64,000 bases of DNA from Nocardioides anomalus. GTDB lineage: Bacteria > Actinomycetota > Actinomycetes > Propionibacteriales > Nocardioidaceae. The DNA lies in the NCBI RefSeq assembly GCF_011046535.1, contig NZ_CP049257.1, forward strand, positions 4,340,001 through 4,404,000, given 5' to 3'. Each line of letters opens with the position of its first letter. The first letter of the stretch is position 1. The translations under genes and the position numbers were made by a program. This document shows positions 23,795-32,566 of this stretch, one piece after another. Under the pieces are notes generated by a model. It was not told the origin of the DNA, did no database searches, and saw nothing but the letters and a program-made list of their open reading frames with translations.

Positions 23795-24346
23795 ATGCCC
23801 TTCACCGCGGTGGTGCTGGCCGGCGGCACCGCGGCCCGGCTCGGCGGGGCCGACAAGGCCTCGGTCGAGCGCCAGGGCCGCACCCTGCTGGTCTGGGCGC
23901 TGGACGCGGTGGCCGAGGCCGACGAGGTGGTCGTCGTCGGCGACCCGGTGCCGACCGGGCGACCGGTCACCTTCGTGCGCGAGGACCCGCCGTACGGCGG
24001 CCCGGTGGCCGCGCTGCTCACCGGCCGCGACGCACTGAGCGACGCGCGTGGACAGGTCGTGGTGCTGGCCTGCGACATGCCCTACGTCACCGCCGCGACC
24101 ACCGCCCGGCTCCGCGCCGCGGCGGCGGGCCGGGACGGCGCGGCCCTGGTCGGTCCGGACGGGCGCCGCCAGCTCGCGCTCGTGCTGGACGTGGGCCGCC
24201 TCGACGCGGTGCGGCCGACGCCGGAGGACCAGCACGGCCTGGCCCTGCACCGGCTCCTCGCGCCCCTCGACCTGGTCGAGGTCCCCGCCGAGGGCGAGGA
24301 GCACCGCGACGTCGACACCTGGGCCGACGTGCGGGACCTGGGCTGA
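23795..24346 (+). CDS. mobA: Molybdenum cofactor guanylyltransferase
   Basis: A 183-residue enzyme that joins GMP from GTP to molybdopterin, giving the MGD cofactor for DMSO-reductase-type enzymes. The nucleotidyltransferase motif LAGGTAARLGGADKA is at residues 8-22, followed by DPPYGGPVAALLTG and VLACDMPYV (metal-binding Asp). It is slightly short but complete. ATG at 23795 fits the conserved N-terminus. The next gene is a DUF6457 protein 48 bp downstream, which often accompanies mobA in actinobacteria. Confidence 0.85.
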   Translation: MPFTAVVLAGGTAARLGGADKASVERQGRTLLVWALDAVAEADEVVVVGDPVPTGRPVTFVREDPPYGGPVAALLTGRDALSDARGQVVVLACDMPYVTAATTARLRAAAAGRDGAALVGPDGRRQLALVLDVGRLDAVRPTPEDQHGLALHRLLAPLDLVEVPAEGEEHRDVDTWADVRDLG

Positions 24347-24394
24347 GCCCGTCCGACTCTTGCGGGTCGCGGCTCGCAGGGCGAGTCTGGAGCG

Positions 24395-24748
24395 GTGAAC
24401 CTCCACGACTGGATCGACGAGCTGAGTGACGTCCTCGAGCTCGAGGACGTGGAGGTCGACGAGGGGCTGCTCGCCGACCTGACCAAGACCGCCGCCACCA
24501 ACGTCGAGAAGCTGGCCGCGCCGGTCACGGCGTACCTCCTGGGCCTCGCGGTGGGCGACCGCCACGCCGACCCGGCCGAGGTCGAGCGGCTGGCCGCGCG
24601 CGCCCAGGCCCTGGCCGAGGGCTGGGACCGGCCCGCCGGCGCCCGCGACCCCGACGACGTCGACGACGACGTGCCGGACGACGCGACGGTGGACCACAGC
24701 GGCGAGGTGTACGACGACGACCGGGCCGGGGAGCTCGTCGACGACTGA
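24395..24748 (+). CDS. DUF6457 protein, likely partner in molybdenum cofactor work
   Basis: A 117-residue, strongly acidic protein from GTG at 24395. The N-terminal 80 residues (LHDWIDELSDVLEL through HADPAEVERLAARAQALAEGW) form a compact helical domain of the DUF6457 type. The C-terminal 35 residues are Asp-rich and probably disordered. In actinobacteria this family is found beside or fused to MobA, so a role in molybdenum cofactor maturation is inferred from position. Confidence 0.72.
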   Translation: MNLHDWIDELSDVLELEDVEVDEGLLADLTKTAATNVEKLAAPVTAYLLGLAVGDRHADPAEVERLAARAQALAEGWDRPAGARDPDDVDDDVPDDATVDHSGEVYDDDRAGELVDD

Positions 24749-24765
24749 CGTGCGAGGCTGGCGGC

Positions 24766-25743
24766 ATGCGCGCCGTCTTCGCCGACGGGGCCGGCGGCCC
24801 CGAGGTCCTCGTCGTCCGTGACCTGCCCGACCCGTCGCCGGGTCCGGGTGAGGTCGTCCTGGAGGTCGCGGCCGCCGGGCTGAACCGCGCCGACCTCCTC
24901 CAGCGCCAGGGCTTCTACCCGCCGCCGCCCGGCGCCTCCGACGTGCTCGGCATGGAGTGCTCCGGCACCGTCGCCGCCGTCGGCGAGGGCGTCGACGGCT
25001 GGTCGGTCGGCGACCAGGCGTGCGCGCTGCTGTCGGCGGGCGCCTACGCCACCCACGTCACCGTCCCGGCGGGCCAGCTGATGCCCGTACCGACTGGCGT
25101 CGGGCTGGTCGAGGCCGCCGCGCTGCCCGAGGTCGCGTGCACGGTCTGGTCCAACGTCTTCATGCTCGCCCACCTCGCCGCCGACGAGGTGCTCCTCGTG
25201 CACGGCGGCGCCGGCGGCATCGGCAGCTTCGCCATCCAGCTGGCCAGCGCGGCCGGGGCGCGGGTCCTCACCACCGCGGGCACCGCGGACAAGCGCGCCT
25301 TCTGCGAGTCCCTCGGCGCCGAGCGCGCGATCGATTACCACGACGAGGACTTCGTCGCGGTGGTCAAGGAGGTCACCGACGGCCGGGGCGCGGACGTCGT
25401 GCTCGACAACATGGGCGCGTCCTACCTCCAGCGCAACGTCGACGCCCTGGCCACCGAGGGCCGCCTCGTCGTCATCGGCATGCAGGGCGGCACCAAGGGC
25501 GAGATCGACCTCAGCACGCTGCTGCGCAAGCGCGGCGCGGTCCTGGCCACCACGCTGCGCGCCCGGCCGGCCGAGGAGAAGGCGGCGATCTGCGCCTCGG
25601 TCGTCGAGCACGTCTGGCCCCTCGTCGCCGACGGGGCGGTCCGGCCGATCGTGGAGGGCACCGTGCCGCTCGACGACGTACGTCGGGCGCACGAGCTGAT
25701 GGAGTCCGGCTCGCACACCGGGAAGATCCTGCTCACGGTGTGA
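24766..25743 (+). CDS. NADPH:quinone oxidoreductase, PIG3-like
   Basis: A 325-residue zinc-free medium-chain dehydrogenase that would reduce quinones with NADPH in the cytoplasm. Features are the N-terminal GLNRADLLQRQGFYPPPP segment of the PIG3 group, LGMECSGTVAAVG, the Rossmann motif VHGGAGGIGSFAIQLA (about residues 146-161) and the C-terminal SGSHTGKILL. Length is normal. ATG at 24766 is 17 bp after the preceding stop, so it may be read through from the mobA group. The bpa gene starts 26 bp downstream. Confidence 0.88.
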   Translation: MRAVFADGAGGPEVLVVRDLPDPSPGPGEVVLEVAAAGLNRADLLQRQGFYPPPPGASDVLGMECSGTVAAVGEGVDGWSVGDQACALLSAGAYATHVTVPAGQLMPVPTGVGLVEAAALPEVACTVWSNVFMLAHLAADEVLLVHGGAGGIGSFAIQLASAAGARVLTTAGTADKRAFCESLGAERAIDYHDEDFVAVVKEVTDGRGADVVLDNMGASYLQRNVDALATEGRLVVIGMQGGTKGEIDLSTLLRKRGAVLATTLRARPAEEKAAICASVVEHVWPLVADGAVRPIVEGTVPLDDVRRAHELMESGSHTGKILLTV

Positions 25744-25769
25744 GTGGGCCCGGTGGTTACCGTGGCGGC

Positions 25770-26411
25770 ATGACGGAGCAGGGCGACCAGCAGCCGGACC
25801 ACCAGCCCGACCAGCAGCCCGACGCGCCCGCCGAGGGCGAGCGCCAGGTCGTGGTCATCGGCCCCGACGGCCAGCCGATGGGCTCGGTGCCGGAGTCGGC
25901 CCTGCAGGCCGTGGCGGCCGCCGCGAACGGCCAGGACGGCGAGGACGGCGAGCGCGCGATCACCGACCTGGTCGAGCAGCCGGCCAAGGTGATGCGGATC
26001 GGCAGCATGATCCGCCAGCTCCTCGAGGAGGTGAAGGCCGCGCCCCTCGACGAGGCCAGCCGCAACCGGCTCAAGGAGATCCACCAGGCCTCGATCCGCG
26101 AGCTCGAGGCCGGGCTCGCGCCCGAGCTGGTCGAGGAGCTCGAGCGGCTGACCCTGCCGTTCTCCGACGACCAGACCCCCTCCGACGGCGAGCTCCGCAT
26201 CGCCCAGGCCCAGCTCGTGGGCTGGCTCGAGGGGCTCTTCCACGGCATCCAGACCGCGATCTACGCCCAGCAGATGGCGGCCAAGATGCAGTTCGAGCAG
26301 ATGCGCCGCGGGTTGCCCGCCGGCGCGAGCGGCATGCCGGGGCCGCAGGCCTCGCCCGGGCAGGGCGAGCCCGGCGCCCAGCCCGGCGACTCGGGCGGGA
26401 TGTACCTCTAG
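25770..26411 (+). CDS. bpa: Bacterial proteasome activator
   Basis: A 213-residue protein homologous to Bpa/PafE, the ring-shaped, ATP-independent activator of the actinobacterial 20S proteasome. The N-terminus is disordered (Gln/Asp/Pro-rich). The helical core runs about residues 60-180 (KVMRIGSMIRQLLEEVKAAPLD through AAKMQFEQMRRGLP), and a Gly/Pro-rich linker leads to the C-terminus. The extreme C-terminus is GMYL; M. tuberculosis PafE has GQYL, which inserts into pockets of the proteasome alpha ring to open the gate. The Tyr-Leu pair is kept and Gln is Met. ATG at 25770 is chosen. Confidence 0.88.
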   Translation: MTEQGDQQPDHQPDQQPDAPAEGERQVVVIGPDGQPMGSVPESALQAVAAAANGQDGEDGERAITDLVEQPAKVMRIGSMIRQLLEEVKAAPLDEASRNRLKEIHQASIRELEAGLAPELVEELERLTLPFSDDQTPSDGELRIAQAQLVGWLEGLFHGIQTAIYAQQMAAKMQFEQMRRGLPAGASGMPGPQASPGQGEPGAQPGDSGGMYL

Positions 26412-26420
26412 GGCCCGTCC

Positions 26421-27071
26421 CTAGCCGAGCCGGCGGCGGATGCCGCCGACGACGAGCAGGCCCAGCAGCCCGACGATGACCAGCGCGGCGCCCGGGGCGG
26501 CGGCCCGGCTCAGCGACTGCGGCGCCGAGGTGTCGACGGGCTCGAAGACGGCGTGCTCGGTGGGCGGGGCGATGGGCGGCTCGCCCTCGCCGAGGAGGTC
26601 GCCGACCTCGCCGAGGACCTTGTCGTTCTGCACCCGGGTGCCGCTGTCGCCGGCGGCCACCCAGGGCTCGCCGGTGCCGCTGACGAAGAACATGTACTCG
26701 CGGTCGACCTCGAGCGCTCCCAGGCTGCACGCGCCGCGCAGGCGGTCGGTCTGCACCTGCACGGTCTCGGTGCGGATGCCGCCGCGGTAGACCATGTCCA
26801 CGGTGATGGTCTGCAGGTAGACCGCTCCGGGTTGGCCGTCGGGCCGGGGCTGCTGGGTCTGGTCGCTGACCGTGCCGCTGAAGACCGCGGTGGCCTTCTT
26901 GGCGCTGTCCTCGACGGTGATCGGCGCGCAGGTCGGCGCCTGCTTGGCACGGTCCGCCGCGTGCGCCGGCGCGAGCGGCGCGAGGGCGAGGAGCGCCACC
27001 AGCACGACCCCGACCACCCGGCACAGGGCGGTCAGCGGGCGGCGGAGCACCCGTTCATCACAACAGATCAC
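26421..27071 (-). CDS. Secreted, C-terminally membrane-anchored protein
   Basis: Up to 216 residues. A signal peptide (cleavage near PAHAAD) leads to an external domain of about 130 residues with three Cys, including GACSLGALEVDREYMFFVSG, which resembles a small beta-barrel of the NTR/TIMP-like kind. A Pro-rich linker, one C-terminal membrane helix (about 193-210) and an IRRRLG tail follow. The GTG at 27071 overlaps the stop of the upstream HAD gene as GTGA; GTG at 27050 would give a more usual signal peptide. No enzyme motif is visible. Confidence 0.7.
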   Translation of the reverse strand: MICCDERVLRRPLTALCRVVGVVLVALLALAPLAPAHAADRAKQAPTCAPITVEDSAKKATAVFSGTVSDQTQQPRPDGQPGAVYLQTITVDMVYRGGIRTETVQVQTDRLRGACSLGALEVDREYMFFVSGTGEPWVAAGDSGTRVQNDKVLGEVGDLLGEGEPPIAPPTEHAVFEPVDTSAPQSLSRAAAPGAALVIVGLLGLLVVGGIRRRLG

Positions 27072-27859
27072 AGCGCGAAGATGCCAGCCAGGACGGACGC
27101 GACACCGTCCTCGTCGTTGCCCGGCGCGACCCGGTCGACGGCGGCCAGGACGCTCTCGTGGGCGTTGGCCATGGCGTACGGCGTGCCCGCCCAGGCCAGC
27201 ATCGGCAGGTCGTTGGGCATGTCACCGAAGGCCACGACCGCCTCCGCCGGGACGCCGAGCGAGTCGGCCAGCAGCGCGAGCGTGGTGGCCTTGGTGACCT
27301 CGTAGGCGCTGATCTCGAGCAGCGTCGTGGTGGAGGACCAGGTGATGGTGACCCGGTCACCGATCGCCTGCTCGGCGGCGTCCCAGAACTCCTGCGGGCC
27401 GAGCTCCTCGTGCCGCGCGAGCAGCTTGACGACCGGCGCGTCCGCGATCTCGGCCAGCGGCGCCCGGCGCACGTCCTCGGGCATGGGGTGCCGCTCCATG
27501 AACTCAGGCTCCAGCGCGATCCCGTCGAGGGTCTCGAGGGCGAAGACCGAGCCCGGTACGGCGGCGCGCAGGTCCGCGCACACCTCCAGCACGGTCGCGG
27601 GGTCGATCTCGCGGCGCAGCCGGGGCTCGTCGGCGGCGACGTCCCAGACCAGGGCGCCGTTGGAGACGATGGCCAGGCCGTGGTCGCCGACGTGCTCGAA
27701 GACCTCGCGCGCCCAGCGCAGGGGCCGGCCGGTGACGAACACGACCGGCACGCCGTGCGCCTCGACCGCCGCGAGGACCGACCGGGTGTGCCCGGAGATG
27801 CTGCCGTCGGAGCGGACCAGGGTGCCGTCGAGGTCGGTGGCGACCAGCCGGGGCGTCAC
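27068..27859 (-). CDS. Cof-type HAD phosphatase
   Basis: A 263-residue cytoplasmic phosphatase. Motif I is DLDGTLVRSDG (residues 8-18), motif II is VFVTGRP, the motif III Lys is in YEVTKATTLALLADSLG and motif IV is AFGDMPNDLPML. The large C2 cap between motifs II and III is typical of the Cof group, which acts on sugar phosphates and nucleotides. It overlaps both neighbours by 4 bp (GTGA). Its paralogue is two genes upstream at 28356. Confidence 0.87.
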   Translation of the reverse strand: MTPRLVATDLDGTLVRSDGSISGHTRSVLAAVEAHGVPVVFVTGRPLRWAREVFEHVGDHGLAIVSNGALVWDVAADEPRLRREIDPATVLEVCADLRAAVPGSVFALETLDGIALEPEFMERHPMPEDVRRAPLAEIADAPVVKLLARHEELGPQEFWDAAEQAIGDRVTITWSSTTTLLEISAYEVTKATTLALLADSLGVPAEAVVAFGDMPNDLPMLAWAGTPYAMANAHESVLAAVDRVAPGNDEDGVASVLAGIFAL

Positions 27860-28359
27860 GCCGGCGCGGGGGCGGGCCGGACCGCGCGCGGGCGGACCAT
27901 GACCAGCTCGCCGTCCTCTGTGCTGCCGCGCAGCTCGGTGAAGCCGCACTTGGCCAGCACCCGGATGCTCGCGGCGTTGCCGGGCAGCACGCTCGCGCGG
28001 AGCCGGGCGCCCTCGGCCTCGGCCGCCGCGACCATGGCGGTGAGCGCCTCGGTGGCGTAGCCCCGGCCGCGGGCGTCCTCGACCAGGCCGTAGCCGACCT
28101 CGACCTCGGGTGCCCCGTCGGCCGCCGGCTGCGGCGGGCCGAAGAAGCCGATGGACCCCACCGTCACGCCGTCGACGGTCACCGAGCGGCTCGACCACGG
28201 GTCGCCGTCGTGCCAGAGCGTGGCGGCGTCGCGGTCGTCCTCGCGCGGGAACTGCGGGTGCCAGCCCGGGAGGTGCGCACCGCCGCGGATGGCCTCGACG
28301 TCGGCCGCGCTCCACAGCGGCAGCCGCAGCCGGGCGGTGGCCAGCTCGGGCGCGATCAC
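27856..28359 (-). CDS. GNAT family N-acetyltransferase
   Basis: About 167 residues. The acetyl-CoA site is in VEDARGRGYATEALTAMVA (the R-G-R-G-Y pattern), followed by VLPGNAASIRVLAKCGF, which matches RimJ-like GNAT enzymes. The acceptor is unknown. GTG at 28359 is chosen because it overlaps the preceding stop as GTGA, like its neighbours; GTG at 28368 is also in frame. It sits between two Cof-type HAD genes. Confidence 0.83.
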   Translation of the reverse strand: MIAPELATARLRLPLWSAADVEAIRGGAHLPGWHPQFPREDDRDAATLWHDGDPWSSRSVTVDGVTVGSIGFFGPPQPAADGAPEVEVGYGLVEDARGRGYATEALTAMVAAAEAEGARLRASVLPGNAASIRVLAKCGFTELRGSTEDGELVMVRPRAVRPAPAPA

Positions 28360-29192
28360 GGGAACCACCGGGCGAGCTCGAGCGCGGCTCCGTCCTCGGC
28401 GACGGGCGCCGTGACGTCGTCGGCCGCGTCGATCACCTGCTGCACGGCCTGGCCCATGGCCACGCCCCGCCCGGCCCAGCGCAGCATCTCGATGTCGTTG
28501 CGGCCGTCGCCGATGGCGAGCACGTCCGAGGCGTCGACGCCGAGCCGGTCGGCCACGTGGGCCAGCCCGGACGCCTTGGACACCCCGCGCGGGGCGAGGT
28601 CGAGCCAGGCGGTCCAGCCGACGACGTACTCGGTCGGGTGCAGGCCCAGCTCGCGCGCGAGGGTGATGAAGTCCTCGGCGGTGGCCTCGGGGTCGCGGAT
28701 GATGACGCGGCTGACGGGCTCGGCCACGATGTCGGCGACGTCGGTGAGGATCATCTCGCCGGTGAGCTCGCCGACCGGGAAGTCCTTGCTCACGCGGTAG
28801 CCGACCCCGCGCTCCTCGACCGCCACCATCGCGCTCGGGCGCCGGTCGAGGACGGCCTGGACCGCGGGCGCGGCGTCGAAGGTCTCCTCGAGCACCACCT
28901 CGAGCGGCGGGTAGCGGAAGACCACGGCGCCGTTGCTGGCCACGATCCAGGCCCGCTCGGTCAGCTCGTGCAGGCCGAGGGTGTCGGCCATCGCGGTCAT
29001 GCCGTGCGGCGAGCGGCCGCTGGCCAGCACGATCTCGGCACCGGCCTCGCGCGCGCGGCGTACGGCGTCCGCGACCGCGGGCGAGACCTCCGGGTGCGGG
29101 GCGCCGGTGTCCTCGATCCAGGACAGCAGCGTCCCGTCGATGTCGAGCGCGACCAGGCGGGGGACCCAGCCGTCCGGTGCCGCCTCAGTCAT
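28356..29192 (-). CDS. Cof-type HAD phosphatase
   Basis: A 278-residue cytoplasmic phosphatase. Motif I is [11 protein letters not shown] (residues 15-25), motif II is VLASGRSP, the motif III Lys is in [16 protein letters not shown], and motif IV is [12 protein letters not shown]. It is a paralogue of the 27068 protein. The ATG at 29192 overlaps the end of serS by 8 bp, so translation is coupled to the synthetase. Substrate unknown. Confidence 0.87.
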   Translation of the reverse strand: MTEAAPDGWVPRLVALDIDGTLLSWIEDTGAPHPEVSPAVADAVRRAREAGAEIVLASGRSPHGMTAMADTLGLHELTERAWIVASNGAVVFRYPPLEVVLEETFDAAPAVQAVLDRRPSAMVAVEERGVGYRVSKDFPVGELTGEMILTDVADIVAEPVSRVIIRDPEATAEDFITLARELGLHPTEYVVGWTAWLDLAPRGVSKASGLAHVADRLGVDASDVLAIGDGRNDIEMLRWAGRGVAMGQAVQQVIDAADDVTAPVAEDGAALELARWFP

Positions 29193-30471
29193 GGAGGGGC
29201 TTCAGCACCTCGAGGCCGCCCATGAACGGGCGCAGGGCCTGAGGGACGGTGACCGAGCCGTCGGCGTTCTGATGGTTCTCCAGGATCGCGACGATCGCGC
29301 GGGTCGAGGCGCACAGGGTGCCGTTGAGGGTGGCCACCGGGCGGGTGCCGCCCTGGTCGGCCGGGAACCGGCCGCGGATGTCGAGCCGGCGGCTCTGGAA
29401 CTCGGTGCAGTTGGAGGTCGACGTGAGCTCGCCGTACCCGCCGCGGCTGGGGATCCAGGCCTCGCAGTCGAACTTGCGGGCCGCCGACAGCCCGAGGTCG
29501 CCCGCCGCGGTGTCGATGACGCGGTAGGAGAGCTCGAGCTTGTCCAGGAACTCCTTCTCCCAGGCCAGCAGCCGCTGGTGCTCGGCGTCGGAGTCCTCGA
29601 GCGTGGTGTAGACGAACATCTCGACCTTGTCGAACCAGTGCACCCGCCAGATGCCGCGGGTGTCGCGACCGTGCGAGCCGGCCTCCTTGCGGAAGCACGG
29701 GCTGAACGCCGCGTAGCGCAGCGGCAGCGCGCCGACGTCGAGGATCTCCTCGGAGTGGAAGGCCGCCATCGGCACCTCCGACGTGCCGACGAGGTAGAGG
29801 TCCTCGCCCTCGATCCGGTAGACGTCGTCGGCGGCCTGGCCCAGGAAGCCGGTGCCCTCCATGGCCCGGGGGCGCACCAGCGACGGCGCCGCGACCTGGA
29901 TGAACCCGGCCGCGCGGGCCTGCTCCATGGCCAGGTTGACCAGCGCCATCTCCAGCTGCGCGCCGACGCCGGTGAGGAAGTAGAAGCGCGAGCCGGACAC
30001 CTTGGCGCCGCGCTCGACGTCGATGGCGCCGAGCATCCGGCCCAGCTCGAGGTGGTCGCGCGGCTCGAAGCCCTCGGCGGCGAAGTCGCGCGGGGTGCCG
30101 ACGGTCTCGATGACCGTGTAGTCCTCCTCGCCCCCGGCCGGCGCGTCGTCGTGGGCCAGGTTGGGGATCGAGAGCATCGCGCCCTGCCAGGCGTCCTCGG
30201 CCTCGGCCTGGGCGGCCTCGGCCGCCTTGACCTCGGCGGCCAGGTCCTTGGTGCGGGCCAGCAGGGCCTGCTTCTCCTCGCCCTGGGCCTGCGGGATCTG
30301 CTTGCCCAGCGTCTTCTGCTCCCCGCGCTTGGCCTCGAAGGTCGCGATGGCCTGGCGGCGGCGCTGGTCGGCGGCCAGGGCCTCGTCGACCACCGCGTCG
30401 GACAGCCCGCGCTTGGCCTGGGCGGCACGCACGCGGTCGGGCTGGTCTCGCAGGATGCGGGGATCGATCAC
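29185..30471 (-). CDS. serS: Seryl-tRNA synthetase
   Basis: A 428-residue class II aminoacyl-tRNA synthetase that charges serine onto tRNA-Ser; two of its substrates are encoded at 18408 and 19567. The N-terminal coiled-coil arm (about residues 25-105) binds the long variable arm of tRNA-Ser. Catalytic motifs are [19 protein letters not shown] (motif 2) and [19 protein letters not shown] (motif 3). ATG at 30471; length normal. It heads a five-gene minus-strand unit. No T-box or other leader is seen in the 75 bp before the divergent 30547 gene. Confidence 0.97.
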   Translation of the reverse strand: MIDPRILRDQPDRVRAAQAKRGLSDAVVDEALAADQRRRQAIATFEAKRGEQKTLGKQIPQAQGEEKQALLARTKDLAAEVKAAEAAQAEAEDAWQGAMLSIPNLAHDDAPAGGEEDYTVIETVGTPRDFAAEGFEPRDHLELGRMLGAIDVERGAKVSGSRFYFLTGVGAQLEMALVNLAMEQARAAGFIQVAAPSLVRPRAMEGTGFLGQAADDVYRIEGEDLYLVGTSEVPMAAFHSEEILDVGALPLRYAAFSPCFRKEAGSHGRDTRGIWRVHWFDKVEMFVYTTLEDSDAEHQRLLAWEKEFLDKLELSYRVIDTAAGDLGLSAARKFDCEAWIPSRGGYGELTSTSNCTEFQSRRLDIRGRFPADQGGTRPVATLNGTLCASTRAIVAILENHQNADGSVTVPQALRPFMGGLEVLKPLHD

Positions 30472-30546
30472 GTCGGCAAGGCTAGTCGGGCGGTCCGGGG
30501 CACCTCACCCGAGATTGCACAGGAGGGGCCCCGTCATACTTCTGAC

Positions 30547-32127
30547 GTGCTGGACCGCCCCCGCCTCGTGCTCGCGAGCTGGGCCGGCGTCTGCTTCGTC
30601 CTGTTCGTGGTCGTCCTCGTCACCGTGGTCCAGGGCTGGGGCCCGGTGGCGACCTTCGACGAGCGCGGCAGCCCGGCCAGCGACTGGGCGGTGGACTCCA
30701 CCGGCTTCCGCGACGTCCTGCGAGTGGTCGAGGTCATCTTCGACACGGTGGGCCAGACGCTCATGGTCCTGCTCGTCACCGTGCTCATGCTCGCGCGCGG
30801 CCACCGCCGCGCGGCGGCGTACGTCATCGGCGTCACGCTGACGACCTTCGTCGTCACCCAGGTCCTCAAGGCGCTCGTCGGCCGCGCCCGTCCGGAGTGG
30901 CAGCTCGAGGACGCCCTGCTGTCGAGCAAGTCCTTCCCGTCCGGCCACGCGTCGTCGACCACCGCCCTCTGCGGCGTGCTGATCGTGCTGGTGGTGATGC
31001 TCGTCCGCCGCGGCAACGTGCGCCGGCTGCTGTACGTCCTCATCGGTCTCGTCGACGTGGCCGTCTGCCTGGACCGCGTGCTGCTCGGCCGGCACTTCCC
31101 CTCCGACGTGGTGGGCGGCTTCCTGCTCGGCACCGGCATGGTCCTGCTGGGGCTCGCCGTCTACAGCCCGCTCCCCCGCAGCCACGCCGAGCTGCTGCCC
31201 GACCTCACCGCGTCGCCGTACCCCACCTCGCGCCGGCTCTCGGTCATCCTCAACCCCTCCAAGGTCGAGGACGTCGAGTCCTTCCGCGCCATCGTCACCT
31301 CGATGGCCGCCGAGGCCGGCTGGTCGCCCGTGACCTGGCGCTACACCACCGTCGAGGACCCGGGCGCCGGCATGGCCGAGGCCTCCGCCATCGAGGGCGC
31401 CGACCTGGTCATGGTCTGCGGCGGCGACGGCACCGTGCGCGAGGTCTGCGCCGAGCTCGCCGGCACCGGCATCCCGATCGGGATCATCCCCGCCGGCACC
31501 GGCAACCTGCTGGCCCGCAACCTGGCGATCCCGCTCTTCCTCCGCGCCGCCATCGACGTCGCCCTCACCGGCCAGGACCGCGCCATCGACATGGTCCACG
31601 TCGAGGGCGACGGCATCGCCGACGACACCTACTTCATGGTCATGGCCGGCATGGGCTTCGACGCCGCGATCATGGAGGGCGTCAACGACGAGATCAAGGC
31701 CCGCGTCGGCTGGATCGCCTACGTCCTCTCGGCCCTGAAGTCCCTGATGTTCCCCGCCGCCAAGCTCGAGGTCTCCGTCGACGGCGCCGAGTTCACCACC
31801 CACCGCGCCCGCACCATCGTGGTCGGCAACGTCGGCTACCTCCAGGCCGGCATGCCGCTCCTGCCCGACGCCGCCATCGACGACGGCATGCTCGACGTGG
31901 TCCTCCTGCACCCGCGTCGCTTCCTGTCCTGGATCCCCCTGGCCTTCCGCGTCCTGGCCAAGCGCTCCCGCACCGACGAGCTGGTCAACCGCATGACCGG
32001 CCGCACGGTCGCCGTCCGGGCCTCGACCGACACCCCGCGACAGCTCGACGGCGACTCGATCGGAGCCGGTCGCGAGCTGCGCATGGAGTGCATCCACGGA
32101 CGGGTCCTCGTCCGGGTCCCGCGCTGA
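30547..32127 (+). CDS. Fused PAP2 phosphatase and diacylglycerol kinase-like enzyme
   Basis: A 526-residue fusion. The N-terminal half has about five membrane helices and the PAP2 motifs KALVGRARP, PSGHASS and GRHFPSDVVGG, the set that removes phosphate from lipid phosphates. From about residue 232 a cytoplasmic diacylglycerol/sphingosine kinase domain begins (SVILNPSKVED), with the nucleotide motif VCGGDGTVREV and PAGTGNLLARN. Joined domains could interconvert phosphatidate and diacylglycerol, or pass a prenol or lipid intermediate between them. GTG at 30547 gives the natural first helix; the frame is open far upstream over antisense serS. Confidence 0.87.
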   Translation: MLDRPRLVLASWAGVCFVLFVVVLVTVVQGWGPVATFDERGSPASDWAVDSTGFRDVLRVVEVIFDTVGQTLMVLLVTVLMLARGHRRAAAYVIGVTLTTFVVTQVLKALVGRARPEWQLEDALLSSKSFPSGHASSTTALCGVLIVLVVMLVRRGNVRRLLYVLIGLVDVAVCLDRVLLGRHFPSDVVGGFLLGTGMVLLGLAVYSPLPRSHAELLPDLTASPYPTSRRLSVILNPSKVEDVESFRAIVTSMAAEAGWSPVTWRYTTVEDPGAGMAEASAIEGADLVMVCGGDGTVREVCAELAGTGIPIGIIPAGTGNLLARNLAIPLFLRAAIDVALTGQDRAIDMVHVEGDGIADDTYFMVMAGMGFDAAIMEGVNDEIKARVGWIAYVLSALKSLMFPAAKLEVSVDGAEFTTHRARTIVVGNVGYLQAGMPLLPDAAIDDGMLDVVLLHPRRFLSWIPLAFRVLAKRSRTDELVNRMTGRTVAVRASTDTPRQLDGDSIGAGRELRMECIHGRVLVRVPR

Positions 32128-32231
32128 CCCTGGGGTCTCTCCTCGCACGGCCCTGTTGTGGGCTCGTCCGTCGCCATTTCTCGCTGCTCGGGTGATCAAT
32201 TGCGTAGCGGCCGCGCGCTCACCACCCCGAC

Positions 32232-32309
32232 TCCCGCTGTCAAGGGCGCTACGCGCCACTTCGTGGCGGACGGCGGCCTTCGGCGAGTGGTCCGTCCTTG
32301 ACAGCGGGA
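32232..32309. repeat. Inverted repeat 1 of the 32-kb gene-free region
   Basis: Perfect 14-base arms TCCCGCTGTCAAGG (32232-32245) and its complement (32296-32309) enclose 50 bases that fold into two smaller hairpins. It begins 105 bp after the stop of the PAP2/kinase gene and could end that transcript. Confidence 0.7.
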
Positions 32310-32405
32310 CCCGGTCGGGGCGGTAAGACGCGCTCAAGGGCGGGGCACGCCCCGCCCGCAGTGCGCGGCCGCCTCTGGCGGCCACGCTGCGGTCCGCCTG
32401 CACGC

Positions 32406-32481
32406 ACTTGTAACGCTCAGTTACGGGAACTGTCGACCCGTTGCAACGGGTCGGAAGATCCGACAACTGCGCGTTACAAGT
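32406..32481. repeat. Inverted repeat 2: 76-base near-palindrome without a loop
   Basis: The two 38-base halves meet at 32443/32444 and match at about 30 of 38 positions. The outer 11 bases (ACTTGTAACGC and complement) and the inner 16-base palindrome ACCCGTTGCAACGGGT are perfect. It is less GC-rich than its surroundings. It has no open frame and looks like a small mobile palindrome or a protein-binding or cruciform element. Confidence 0.75.
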
Positions 32482-32566
32482 TCTCGGCGGCGCCGGCCGC
32501 GGGAGCCCGCACCGCCCCCACCCACCCACGTGAGGGCGGAGGCGAGACGGTGCCGCCGCCAGACCA

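Noticed and set aside
28933..30546. Long open upstream extension of the PAP2/kinase frame
   Set aside because: It is antisense to serS and the HAD gene. The natural start with a first membrane helix is the GTG at 30547.
30472..30546. Possible T-box or other leader before serS
   Set aside because: Only 75 bp separate the divergent starts, with no T-box core sequence or antiterminator hairpin.
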